Below are positions 34,764 to 45,095 of a stretch of DNA of 64,000 bases, piece after piece (position 1 is the stretch's first letter; each line of letters begins with the position of its first letter). The stretch is from Amblyomma americanum (Eukaryota; Arthropoda; Arachnida; Ixodida; Ixodidae), in the NCBI RefSeq assembly GCF_052857255.1, contig NC_135498.1, positions 166,031,255-166,095,254 on the forward strand, read 5' to 3'. Both the position numbers and the translations under genes were made by a program. Under the pieces are notes generated by a model, which was given only the letters and a program-made list of their open reading frames with translations, searched no databases and had not been told where the DNA came from.

Positions 34764-36052
34764 CAACCTGTGTCCGTAAATTTTCGACACAAAGTCCATT
34801 AAAAATGCGTTTAACACTGAAATCAGTTGTGCAGCACCCCTTAGAAATAGTCTCCCTTGCAGTCTATAGACAGCTTCCAACGCTTCTCGAGGTCTTGGAA
34901 AAAATTGTAAAACGCTTCTTTTGGCAGGGCTGTAAGCTCCTTTGTCGTGGCGCCTTGAATGGCCTCCACGCTCCCCATCTGGCGACCTTTTAGGGCGCTC
35001 TTCACACGAGGAAACAGGAAAAAATCCCATAGAGAGAGGTCAGACGAGTATGGTGAATGGGGAAATACAGTAATGCTGTGCTTGGCGAAAAATTCTGTCA
35101 CGCTGCGAGCAGTGTGCGGCCTTGCGCTATCGTGAAGAAGGCTCCATTGTCCAGATGCGCATAAGTCAGGGCGACGGTGTCGCAGTGCATCACGCATGTG
35201 TCGGAGCACGCGGATACAAAACTCCTGATTCACCGTCTGCCCTTGTGGGACGAACTCGTGGTGTATGACACCTCTTGCATCGAAAAAAACTATGAGCATC
35301 GTCTTTGTTTTGGTCTTCTGTCACCGCACCTTTCTCGACGCTGGAGAGCTTGTGGACCACCATTCGGCGATGTCTCTTTGTTTGAGAATCGCATTGAAAA
35401 CACCATGTTTCGTCTTCAGCAATGATGCCGTCGACGAATGCAGCATCCTTCTCTGCCTCGGAGAGCAAATCAGTGCTCACTGATACCCGCGTGTCCTTCT
35501 GGTCCTGTGTAAGAGAGTGCGGCACAAGTCTGGCATTCAGCTTTCGTTTCCCCAAGTTCTAACGCAAAATTCGGTAGCATGTTGGCTTACTAATGTCGAG
35601 AACATCTGATAGCATTCGGAACAAATGATGCCGCCTTGCTGTACAATTTCTCTTATTCGATCCACGTTGTTTTCATTCCGTGAGGTTGAAGGGCACCCCT
35701 GCCTTGTGTCGTCTTCCACCGATGTTCTCCCCGAAACGAACCTCTTGTGCCACTCGAAAACTGGCGCCCGCGATAATGTCTCGTTTCAGTAAGCGTCACG
35801 AAGGAGCTCATACGTCTGCGTGGGTGTCTTGCCAAGCTTCACACAGAATTTTATGTTTACATGCTGTTCGAAGTGGACGTCCATGTCTCCACTTTCACTC
35901 ACGGTAGAATGCGCAGACGACTAGTGACAACGTATTTTTCTACATGTATTGCCATCTTGCGGCTGCCACAGCCATTAACATAAGTAGCTCAGATTAGCCT
36001 GAAAAGATGGCGCCACACATGCGCGCCAACATTTCTTTACGGACAAAGGTTG
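34764..36052 (-). mobile_element. Mariner transposon, complete but inactivated
   Basis: The element is 1289 bp, normal for mariner. Terminal inverted repeats begin CAACCTGTGTCCGTAAA (34764-34780) and, on the minus strand, CAACCTTTGTCCGTAAA (36052-36036), one mismatch in 17. It is flanked on both sides by TA (34762-34763 and 36053-36054), the mariner target duplication. A transposase pseudogene fills the interior on the minus strand. Confidence 0.9.
34841..35884 (-). pseudogene. Mariner transposase, frameshifted
   Basis: From the ATG at 35884-35882: N-terminal helix-turn-helix region (FCVKLGKTPTQTYELLRDAY, then FEWHKRFVSGRTSVEDD), catalytic block 1 (GIIAEDETWCFQCD, about 35425), block 2 (SLLHDSARPHT, about 35130) and block 3 (SPYSSDLSLWDFFLFP, about 35050). 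This ends in KRWKLSIDCKGDYF and a stop. The D, D and D34D-type residues are present. Damage: one in-frame stop at about 35780, and frameshifts near 35575 and near 35290. The protein would cut and paste the element by binding the inverted repeats. It is now inactive, and could only be mobilised by a related active transposase. Confidence 0.85.
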
Positions 36053-36054
36053 TA

Positions 36055-38542
36055 CCTGCAACACCACAAAGGCATTATTGCAGCGAGGGGGAGGGGCAAT
36101 TGGAGAAAAATGAACATGTGACAAAATATGTCACATATAAAGACATGTAAAGACCTAAGCACAGTTGGTAAAGGCAAGAAAGTAACAAAATACGTAACAT
36201 AGATAGTGAATTGTAGCGTATAAGGAATACATCACGTGTTTTTTAAGGCTCACGTGCCCTAATCAGTTCGTACACGTCACGGCAACCGTCCAGTTGATAA
36301 AACCAAAAGCGGAACAGCACCAGGAAGAAATTCAAATTATAAATTCATTCGCGGTCGTAGCGGAATACAACGGGGTGGTCCAATTATACCAATGTCTCAC
36401 GCATAATTTTAAAAAAAGCACACAAGCAAAAATGTGGTTGCATTCTCCTTTAACACTTGCAAAGAACGCTCGTCGCGTCATCAAAGCAAAGTCCCCTACG
36501 TAAGCATTCAGTCTCGTTCAACTATGACCTTCTCGTTTGCCTATTCTTGGTTCGCTTCTCTCGTTTACATTTCAAGTGCCCCCGATTGTACATCCGTATT
36601 TACTGCAAGAGTGAGACATACACTGACCATTTAAGCCAACTTTTGCAACCGCAGCGCGCCCCATCTCGTGACTAGAAGGGAGCAGCGCTTCACCTTAGGG
36701 AGACTTTAGGACCCATAAAAGACAACGTCCACGAGATGAGACGACGATGTCTTCCGACTACCTCCAGTCGCAAAGTTGGCCCGTACCATCCGGCAGAATA
36801 CGCATAATGCGAGCGCGAACCTCTAATCGGAATGCCTAAAACGCACTAAAAAACGTTTAATGGAATACGTAGGCTGCTTGGTAACGCCCTTTTCGGCTTT
36901 TGTTGCCGGGAAACTTCGGCGGCACTTAGCAGCTAGCGTCCTCTCTTGACCCGCGGGATACGTGGCGTTTATTACTTTACCGCTCCCTCTCACCTACTTC
37001 TGCTGTATGCATGCACCCCCCCCCCCTCCCGTCCGCTCAGTGGTCGGCGTACATCATTCGTTGACCTGTCTAAGGAGCCGCAAATAGCGGGTCGGCCGAC
37101 ATCCGAAAGCGACCTTTAGCGGAAACATTAGTTCAAGTTGCCCTCACGGGACAGAGGCCTTCGTCCTGCATGCTTGGGTGTTTCTCGTCGCCTATCGAGA
37201 GTAGAGGCTACCCTAAGGAAAACGCTAAATGTCATTTTGTTAAACGAGTGTCCTGCGTGAACTAAAACTACCTCCACAAATCACTGCGCCGGAGTAAAGG
37301 CGCTGACGGCTGTTCGCATATCAATCGAGCCACGCGCCAGGCCCAGCTGCAGAGGAACTTTTGTCATGCTGTTCTTAACGCGCTCGGCAGACCCTCCAAG
37401 AACTCAACTGCTGTCCTTCACGGGTAGCCTTCAGAGTGCCCTCTGACAGGGAACGTTATGAAGCACGGTCCACGTGTACGCAGCGGATGAGTGTTGCTTC
37501 AAATCATGTAAAATCAATTTTATTCACAACCCTCGTAAAAAAAGACATGCAAATCATCTGGGGCGTTAGCCTTCTCGGCTAGACATAGGGCGATGCAGGA
37601 AATGCAAAAGTTAATGCAACACAACTCAGTATTATCAATCAAATTCGTGTACAACAAAGATGTACGACAGTTATATAATATGTAAAACGAAATGCACATG
37701 CCATTATAAAAAAAGTGACATGCATGCAAGAAAAACTGCTTTATAATGGAGCCAAATATAGACTGCTTTGGAAGAAAGCCTTTCATTTTGGCCGTTGAAA
37801 AAAGATGTTTCTTTATGTTTCCATTTAGTTGGTTCAAAATTATGGCAGCAGCATATCAAATAGTTCTTTTACCATACACATTTTGTTAACAACTGGCTGG
37901 TTAAAACGACGGTTTAAAAAACTCCCGGTTGGACGAGATGGATATACGAAACCCGATGATAGTAATATGAAACCCCGCACAGGAAAGAATGAAGTCACAT
38001 CTAGGTCACGGAAGGTTGGAGCGGTTCTATCTGTGAGTTTACTATGTGTTATTATACGAAGGGTTCTTTTTTGTAATTTTTTCCCGCTAGGGAACGCGCG
38101 AAGGAGAGAGGTAAAGAAGAAAAGAAGAAAGGGTGTGCAGCAGTGGAAGCCTCCAGAATAAAGAGCGGGTATTCTTGAGCTTAGCCTGCATAGAAACGCG
38201 GCGGGGGTTCACAAAAGGTTTTTTCATTTCGCTTCCCCTTCCTAAGCAGCCCACTGAGCGAGAGAAAGATTGTGCGAGCGCGCGTGAAGAAAGAAAAGGA
38301 ATTGAAAGGAAAGTGCAGGGGCCTGTAGAGTTATAGCGAAAAGGCCTCCTTCACAGCCCTCGTGTGGATAATAATTTTAAAGAATGAAGAGATGAAAGAA
38401 CAGACGGAGGTCGCCGCCACCTACGCCAAAGCTTCGACTTTCGCTGGTTAGGTGTAGTTTGACATCGACTGGAAGGGGACCGGTGGTCAGGACGAATAAT
38501 GTAAAAGATATTCGACACTGGACATATTAAAACTCTCTATAT
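36055..38542. other. No recognised gene
   Basis: Contains a C-rich run at 37013-37029 and purine-rich sequence near 38095-38310. A minus frame at 37837-37520 followed by AATAAAATTGATTTTACATG (near 37510) could be a LINE or gene 3' end, but no domain is recognisable. Confidence 0.35.
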
Positions 38543-38732
38543 TGTAACGTGAAGGTGTGTAACACAAGCAGGCAATATATTTAATGAAAGAAAGCACACA
38601 GCGTGGCGAAGCCGAAAAACCGCGGAAGCTGGGCTCAGCGCCACCAACGCATTTCGTTCTCTTCGCCTCACTTCGTTCTCTTCGCGTTGCACGCACGAGC
38701 GTAGCATGTGGTTCACGTCTACGGCCGTAACA
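38543..38732 (-). repeat. 3' LTR of a decayed Ty3 element
   Basis: 190 bp, in plus orientation starting TGTAACG and ending CGTAACA, a perfect 7-base terminal inversion. On the minus strand an ATTAAATATATTGCC stretch lies near the downstream end, suited to transcript termination. The pol remnant begins just inside. The 5' LTR partner is absent from the window, so the element is 5'-truncated. Confidence 0.8.
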
Positions 38733-38759
38733 TAGCTCCCGGCGCTAATTGGAAGATGC

Positions 38760-41130
38760 AGCAGGAGCGTGGCAGGGCTTGAGGCGGACGACATGAGCGA
38801 TGTCAGTCGCAGGTCGTGTTGACGATGTCGAAGAATAGAGGGGAGTAATCTTGTAGCTCATGTCGGTCACCTGACGGAGCACTCGATACGGCCCACTGCA
38901 GTATCTCTGAGACCGACACGGCGAGAAGGGGACCAAACGAGCACGAGTGAGCCCGGTAAATAAGATACTGGACGATGCCGGCGGTCGTAAACGGATTTCT
39001 GGTAGGTCTGGGCGGCGGGGAGCTGGTCGTGGGCGATATGGCGGACCATAGTTACTTGGGAAATTGCGTCACGTACATGCATCATGGTTGAGTGAGCAGA
39101 GGCCGGTAGCCGTGTATCCAAGGACGGGGCTGGATGCCGATCAAACACAAGGAAGAAAGGCGAATAGCCGGTGATGCCATGCCGCGCCGAATTATAGGCA
39201 AAGGTGACGCAGGGCAACGCAACGTCCCAATCGCAGTGGTCGGGGGAGACATACGTAGATAGCATATCAGCCAGGGTCCTGTTGAGGCGCTCGGTAAGCC
39301 CGTTCGTCTTTGGATGGTAGGCTGTTGTCAGCTTATGCTGCGTGGCACAAAACCGGAGGATGTCGTGAACTACCCGGACAAAATTTGCAGCCGCGGTTCG
39401 TTAGCAATTGCTGTAGAGCGCCGTGGTGAAGGATTACTTTCTGAAACAGGAAATCTGCGACATCGGTTACGCAAGCGTATCGGATCGCATGGTCGGTCGC
39501 GACAGCAATCCAACGGTTGCCGGTATAGGACGTCGGGAAATGTCCGAGAAGGCCTACTCCAACAAAATAGAAGTGTTCTAGCGGTACATCCGTAGGTTGT
39601 ATAAGGCCATCAGGCAACGTGGATGGTTTCTTCCTGCGGTACAGACCGGGCCAAAACAAGCGGCGTCGGACGCGATTGCATGTGCAGGAGACACACAGAT
39701 GGCCCGCGGTCAGCAGGTCGTGTAGTTCCGCTAGGACAGATGAACAGAGGCGCTGGGGAACGGCTAGCAGGAGCGGAGGTCCGTCAGGACGAAGGCTGTG
39801 GTGGTATAGGATGTCATCCTGAAGGGCGAAGAGTTTCAGTGAAGGATCTGGGCTGGCACAGTTGAGGTGATCAATGATGGAGCGCAAGGAAGAGTATTGG
39901 TGTTGCTCGTCCACGGTGTTAAGTAGATCGAAGATGGCGAAGAGGCACGGGCCGAGATCGGTGTCTCCACAGGGCGCCGAGGCAGGTAGTCGGTGTCCTG
40001 ATGGAGAAGCCCTGACTTGTAATGAACGGCGTAAGAATACTCCTGGAGGCGCGACGCCCAACGGCCGAGTCGGCGTGTGGGGTCCTTCAGTGAAGAAAGC
40101 CAACAAAGGACATGGTGATCGGTCACAACGTCGAATAGACGGCCAAACAGGCAGGGTCGGAACTTAGCTACGGCCCAAACAAGGGCGAGACACTGGCGCT
40201 CTGTGATTCTGTAATTTCGCTCAGCGGTCGAAAGGAGGCGGCCGTTGTATGCAATAACGCGTTCTTGACCCCGTTGACATTCGGCGAGCACGGCGCCGAT
40301 CCCATATCCGCTGGCGCCTGTGCGAACTTCAGTCGGAGCCGATAAATCAAAGTAGGCCAAAACCACTGGTGAGGTGAGCAAGTGGACTAGCGAAGAAAAG
40401 GCGTCCTCTTGGACAGGGCCCCATGTAAAAGGGGTGTCTTCCTGCAGGAGGTCAGTGAGGGGACGAGCGATGCCGGCAAAATTTTTTTATGAAACGGCGG
40501 AAGTAAGAGCAGAGGCCGACGAAGCTGCGCACATTCGTAGACGATTGGGAAATAGGGAAGCCTGAGGGCTTTAACTTTAACAGGATCTGGGCGGTCACCA
40601 GAATCGTCAAGCAGATGTCCGAGAAATGTGAGTTCGCGGCGACCGAATTGGCATTTCGACGAGTTCAGCTGAAGCCCGGTGATACGGAAGACAGAAGGAA
40701 TGCTCGCCAGTATTTCGAGGTGCGTGGGAAATGGGGCGAAAAAAGCACTACATCGTTCAGGTAACATAGACATGTGGACCATTTAAAACCTGGAAGCAAG
40801 GAGTCCATCGATGTTTCAATGGTAGCTGGCACATTGCACAGACCGAATGGAATGACTCTGAACTGATATAAGCCGTCACGAGTGACGAATGCGGTCTTTT
40901 CACGATTATTATCATCAAAATCAATTTGCCAATACCCTGACCGAAGATCGATGGAAGAGAAGTATTCGGCTCCGAGAAGACAGTCCAAAGCATCATCTAT
41001 TCTAGGGACAGGATAGACGTCTTTTTTCGTGATGCTGTTGAGGCGTCGGTAAACAACGCAAAAGCGCCAGCTGCCGTCCTTATTTTTAATGAGCACGACA
41101 GGTGAGGCCTAAGGGCTCGACGAGGGCTCT
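38760..41130 (-). pseudogene. pol: Ty3 pol remnant (RT, RNase H, integrase)
   Basis: Minus strand in order: RT (41110-40665; SPVVLIKNKDGSWRF, TAFVTRDGLYQF, YLNDVVLFSP), RNase H (40350-39960; GASGYGIGAVLAE, WASRLQEYSYAVHYKSG), integrase zinc region and core (39720-39350; GLLGHFPTSYTGNRWIAVATD, LLTNRGCKF) and integrase C-terminal part (39265-38760; CDWDVALPCVTFAYNSARHG). Catalytic positions are substituted in each enzyme: YLND for YLDD, TGAS for TDAS, VGVGLLG for an MDLLG-type core and TNRG for TDRG. Frameshifts and stops separate the blocks. The protease and the start of RT appear deleted, because gag-end sequence runs almost directly into the RT finger region near 41130-41250. Confidence 0.85.
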
Positions 41131-41248
41131 ATTATGTCTCGACTGAGCACCTTGTCCGCCTTTTTCTGTATGATGGTGCGTTCTGTACTAGATACTCGAT
41201 ACGGTGATCGGTGTGTAGGAGCAACGTCGCTCCCAGACTCTGCAGCCA

Positions 41249-42241
41249 TCAGTTTTCTGATCGGGGGTGGTCATATGGGGCCGGAGACGACGGGCGGCGG
41301 GGTCGCGGCGATGGAGATCGACGGCTCTGAGGTGACGACCAACGGTTCGCATGAGGGGTCAGAGTGTTGTGGCCATAAAATGACGTTTCCGAGGGTGAGG
41401 AAGAAGGACGGGAATATGCGGAGTTTGGGTAGTGGCGGTAGGGCGAGGACGGGCGGCTCTGGCAGGGGCGAGATATGTGGCCAACTCGTGAGCAGATAGG
41501 CCCGTCGTCCGATGCTCTTCACTCGTTTGGATTGCGGATGCGGCGAGAGTAGTGAGTACGTCCAGAACCGAACTCCGGGGACGCGCGGCGAGCACCTGGG
41601 GAACTAATGGAACAAACAGGTTGGATCCCGACATTGGCGAATTCTTGCCAAACAACAGCCTGTATGAGCGATACTGCCGGAGTGCTGTCAGGTGCGGGTG
41701 GTTGAAGAGAAACGGGGGACATTGCCTCCAGTTCCTGGCGCACAAATCGTGTTAGGCTCTGAGATGTCGATGGGTGGCACATTGGAGTCGAGTCTACGCA
41801 GGACGACGTCGCAGTCCTAATTGATAATCGCATGAACTGCGGAGAAATTTGGCGGCTCTTCGCTTGTTCGAACTGGCGGCATTCTTTGATGACTGCGTCA
41901 ACTGTTCCGCCGTCCTTGCATACAAACAGGTTGAAGGCGTCATCTGCAGTGCCTCTGAGCACGTGGCCAACTATGTCGGTCTCTGGCATAGCATCGTCAA
42001 ATTTCATGCAGAGGGCTAGTATGTCCTGAATGTATCAGACATAGGACTCTGTGGCCATTTGTGCACGACACGCAAGCTCTTTCTTCGCAGCCAACTGACG
42101 CCCTATTGGCTTACCAAACAAGTCGCAGAGCTTGCGCTTGCAAAGGTCCCAAGTGGTAGTTGTAAGGTCGTCCTCACCATCAGGTGAGGTCGTGTAAAAG
42201 CCGCACTTTTTCATCAAAATTTTCCTATGCGGGTTAAACAC
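41249..42241 (-). pseudogene. gag: Ty3 gag remnant of the same element
   Basis: Minus strand: LTTTTWDLCKRKLCDLFGKP and KKELACRAQMATESYV (42150-42040), a stop, then ILALCMKFDDAMPETDIVGH, TADDAFNLFVCKDGGTVDAV and FEQAKSRQISPQF (42020-41840). A proline/serine/arginine-rich tail follows to a stop at 41249. W..F...L...FG.P..R...A...L..R.Q...ESYV.YI..IL.LC is conserved Ty3 Gag. The N-terminal third is missing, and the zinc knuckle is not intact. Its similarity to the gag at 62155-63357 is only at family level. Confidence 0.75.
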
Positions 42242-42244
42242 GAA

Positions 42245-42789
42245 CCAGACCTACAGCTACTGAGATTTCTCTGTCAGACAATTAAAAAGCTGACGAGAGA
42301 TACGAACACATTATTTCACCACTCACCACCGCTCTCGCGCTAATCGCCCTCGGACGAGATCGCCTCACTGGCGTGCTCCTAAAGCAGGTCGTCCTCTGTG
42401 CCGCACATGGCGTTTGACAACCCCGTGACCCTAAAACTCTTTGAGATGGTGTCCGCGGACAACGAACGCCACGCGTGCAGAATCCAAGCGCACACTTGAT
42501 GGAGGGACGCTCGTTTCCGCAGCCCTGCCAGAGTTGTTCCGTGGTTGCCCGCGGCGATCTAGTCGGCGTAGCCCTGCTACATCTTCGTTTGTATGCTCAC
42601 ATTGACCCTGTGAGAAGTTCAACAAGGGTTTCGACGAGACCGGATGAAAGCACCGGCGCACATACGCGTCTTGTATCGGCTAACCAAAATGAAGAAATTG
42701 ATGTTGCTTATCACTGGGAATCGCTATTGTGAATTTAACACAAGGACCGCATTCATTCAGCAGCTATCAAGTTATCAATAAGCTTTTTC
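42245..42789. other. No recognised feature
   Basis: GC-rich between 42300 and 42660 without an LTR-like terminus. It marks the 5' truncation point of the Ty3 element and the end of the Penelope-like fragment. Confidence 0.35.
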
Positions 42790-43390
42790 TGAAGGCCATC
42801 CACACGAGTAATAATCAATTAGTTATCCACGTACTGAAATATGCCCTGACTGTGGTCCTGTCAACAAGCTCAAAAGGTCATTTTCCAGAAGAGGTGCCAC
42901 CTTGGATCCGATACGAACACCGGATGCTTCATTAAACGAGAGTCATTCACATTCAACAACAGCTGAAGACAACTTAAACGATAAAATTTCTAACATGTTT
43001 CGGCATGTTGCATTTGTCGATGGAACAAACCTTGTATTCGTTTAGGTAAAGGCGCAATTTTTGACCGACTGGATGAGCTCACTGCATGAATAAGATTAAT
43101 ACAGGTCTATAGATCTACACTGGAGGACATCCAAGTTCCCGGGTTCTCACGCTTGAGGTACTCAACCAGCGGCTCAGATTTAGGAATCGAGAACAATTCA
43201 GGCGCGTCCAGCGATGCCAGATGCTTTTTTAAGATGGCCCGAGACCGCATGCTGCCACGTCCCAAGTTTTGAGGTGTGCTCTCCACTGTATTTAAAAAAT
43301 GCACCTGTCCTTCAATAAGCCCATTTGATGATCTTACCTTTTTCGCGCTTCCGCCTACGTCTTGTTGTTTCCGCTGTAGACACAAAATTA
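42790..43390 (-). mobile_element. Penelope-like element, RT fragment
   Basis: Minus strand: FLNTVESTPQNLGRGSMRSR, LKKHLASLDAPELFSIPKSE, EYLKRENPGTWMSSSVDL (43320-43110), then after frameshifts EASGVRIGSKVAPLL (about 42915) and FQYVDN (about 42820). The S..DL block, the G.RIGSK.AP.L block and a YVDD-like catalytic motif (here YVDN) in that order match Penelope-like reverse transcriptases. Stops and frameshifts and the changed catalytic residue show it is dead. It is not in the right order to belong with the GIY-YIG segment at 44041-44545 as a single copy. Confidence 0.6.
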
Positions 43391-44040
43391 ATACCTACCA
43401 AGTCACCAAAGGTTGAGCTTTAATCAGTGAGATTTCTCACTTCTCCAAATAAAGCCACTACGAAAAGAATAACAGAAAGAAATATTGGTTGGCACCCGAC
43501 ACATGGGCGTAGCCTAGCTGTAATCATAATCACCAGCCTGGGTACGTCCACTGCTGAACAAAGGCCCCTCCCATACCTCTAAAAATAACCCTATCCTGTG
43601 CCAGCTGAGGCGACCTTATCCATGCAAAATTCTTTATCTCAATCGCCCATATAACTTTCTGCGCGTCCAGCTACGTTTGCCTTCTATTGGTGTCCAGTCT
43701 GTTACCCTCAACAACCATCGGCTATCTTGCCTTCGCATTACATACCCTGTCCAAGCCTATTTCTTGTTCTTGATTTCGACTAGAATGTCGTTAACCCGCC
43801 TTTTTCTCTGAGCTACTCTGCCCTATTTCTGTCCCTTAACGTTACACCTATCATTTTTCTTTCTACAGCTCGCTGCGTTGTCCTTAACTTAAGCTGAACC
43901 CTTTTTGTTAGCCTCCACGCTTCTGCCACATAGATGAGTACCGGTAAGATACAGCTGTTGTATACTTTTCTCTTCAGGGATATTGATGAATTGCCATTCA
44001 CGATCTGAAAGAACCTGCCAACTGCGCTCCATCCTATTCA

Positions 44041-44545
44041 TATTCTTCTATTCATATTTGAACAGCGCAATAAAACAACGGGACACAACGAAGAAAGGAC
44101 ACCACAAGCGCTGACTCGCAACTAGATTTTTAATTCACGTCCAAGCATCTTAAATACTAAGAACGCCAAACACAAACAAGAGAGAAAAACCAAAAGAAAA
44201 ACGACACAAAGCTGCTAATCATGCCCACAAAGGTGACAATCAGCACCAGCGCGAGACTACACATCTTGGCCGGATAAAAACATCATCTCTTTATCAGTTA
44301 GTGTGACAGAAGGATCACTAATGCAGCTATCAGGTTCCAAGCGGATGTGAAAAGCCTCCAAAATTTCCCGCGTTAGGCTGTCATTATGTTTTCCTAGGAT
44401 GACGGTGTTAGACAACAGAGGGGTGCAAGTGCCTTCTCTCCAGTGGCGGGCAAGGTTACAAGAAGACCCATTATCTCGGGACCTGTGGTGCTCACTAAGA
44501 CGAGCGTTGATGCAACGTCCTGTCTGGCCAATATAACTCAACCCC
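44041..44545 (-). mobile_element. Penelope-like element, GIY-YIG endonuclease and 3' end
   Basis: The minus strand encodes MSYIGQTGRCINARLSEHH, then SSCNLARHWREGTC, REILEAFHIRL, SCISDPSVTLTDKEMMFLSG and a stop near 44257. YIGQTGR.I..RL.EH, the RE..EAF block and CISxPSxxL..KE..FL are those of the GIY-YIG nuclease at the C-terminus of Penelope-like proteins, which cuts DNA for integration. The 3' untranslated part reaches about 44045 and includes GTTGCGAGTCAGCGCTTGTG on the minus strand. The frame is intact over this domain, so the insertion is younger than the RTE it splits. The RT part is absent. Confidence 0.75.
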
Positions 44546-44642
44546 GTGATCTGAATCTTCTTTCACCAGCTGCCCTAAGTAGATGTATTCCCTTACCAGT
44601 TCCAGCGCCTCGTTACAAATTGTAAACTGGTGTTCTCTTGCG

Positions 44643-44972
44643 ACCGGCCGCGGTGGCTAAGTGGTTAGGGCACTCGGCTACTGATCCGGAGTTCCTGGGT
44701 TCGAACCCGACCGCGGCGGCTGCGTTTTTATGGAGGCAAAACGCTAAGGCGCCCGTGTGCTGTGCGATGTCAGGGCACGTTAAAGATCCGCAGGTGGTCG
44801 AAATTATTCCGGAGTCCTCCACTACAGCACCTCTTCCTTCATGTCTTCTTTCACTCCCTCCTTTATCCCTTCCCTTACGGCGCGGTTCAGGTGTCCAAAG
44901 ATACATGAGACAGATACTGCGCGATTTCCTTTCCCCAGAAACCAATTATCATTAATATTATTATTATTATTA
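44643..44972 (+). mobile_element. tRNA-derived SINE, second family
   Basis: Head: CCGGCCGCGGTGGCTAAGTG (box A region) and CTGGGTTCGAACCCGACC (box B region). Body: GGCGCCCGTGTGCTGTGCGA and CACGTTAAAGATCC, shared with Ruka, then a different 3' part with CTTCCTTCATGTC and GAGACAGATACTGCGCGATT, and a (TTA)n tail. Flanks TGTTCTCTTGCG (44631-44642) and TGTTCCCTTGCG (44973-44984) are the target duplication, 11 of 12. It is the same family as 52524-52839 and 48437-48612. It sits inside the RTE. Confidence 0.88.
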
Positions 44973-45095
44973 TGTTCCCTTGCGGGACTGTTAAACATTA
45001 CATTGTTTTTCTGTATATTAATTTTTAGACCCATTCACCCAAAGTTCAGCTTTAATCGGAGTTATTTTGAACTTCTGCGCGCGGAGACGTGATGC

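Larger units (their letters stand above)
43525..45095 (-). mobile_element. RTE LINE interrupted by two insertions
   Basis: Minus-strand RTE pieces in correct order: RT after the palm (45095-44985; MGLKINIQKNNVMFNSPARE), continuing after the SINE with EALELVREYIYLGQLVKEDS (about 44620-44560). After the Penelope-like segment come SLKRKVYNSCILPVLIYVAE and KMIGVTLRDRNRAE (about 43975-43815), then a degraded WAGHV-type tail to about 43530. The SINE (44643-44972) splits it after PARE and the GIY-YIG segment (44041-44545) splits it after KEDSDH. It was therefore the oldest of the three. There is a TAATCATAATCACCAGCCTG triplet-tail remnant at the end. Confidence 0.8.

Noticed and set aside
37520..37837. 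Gene 3' end on the minus strand with AATAAA
   Set aside because: No domain, AT-rich, and no upstream coding exons seen.
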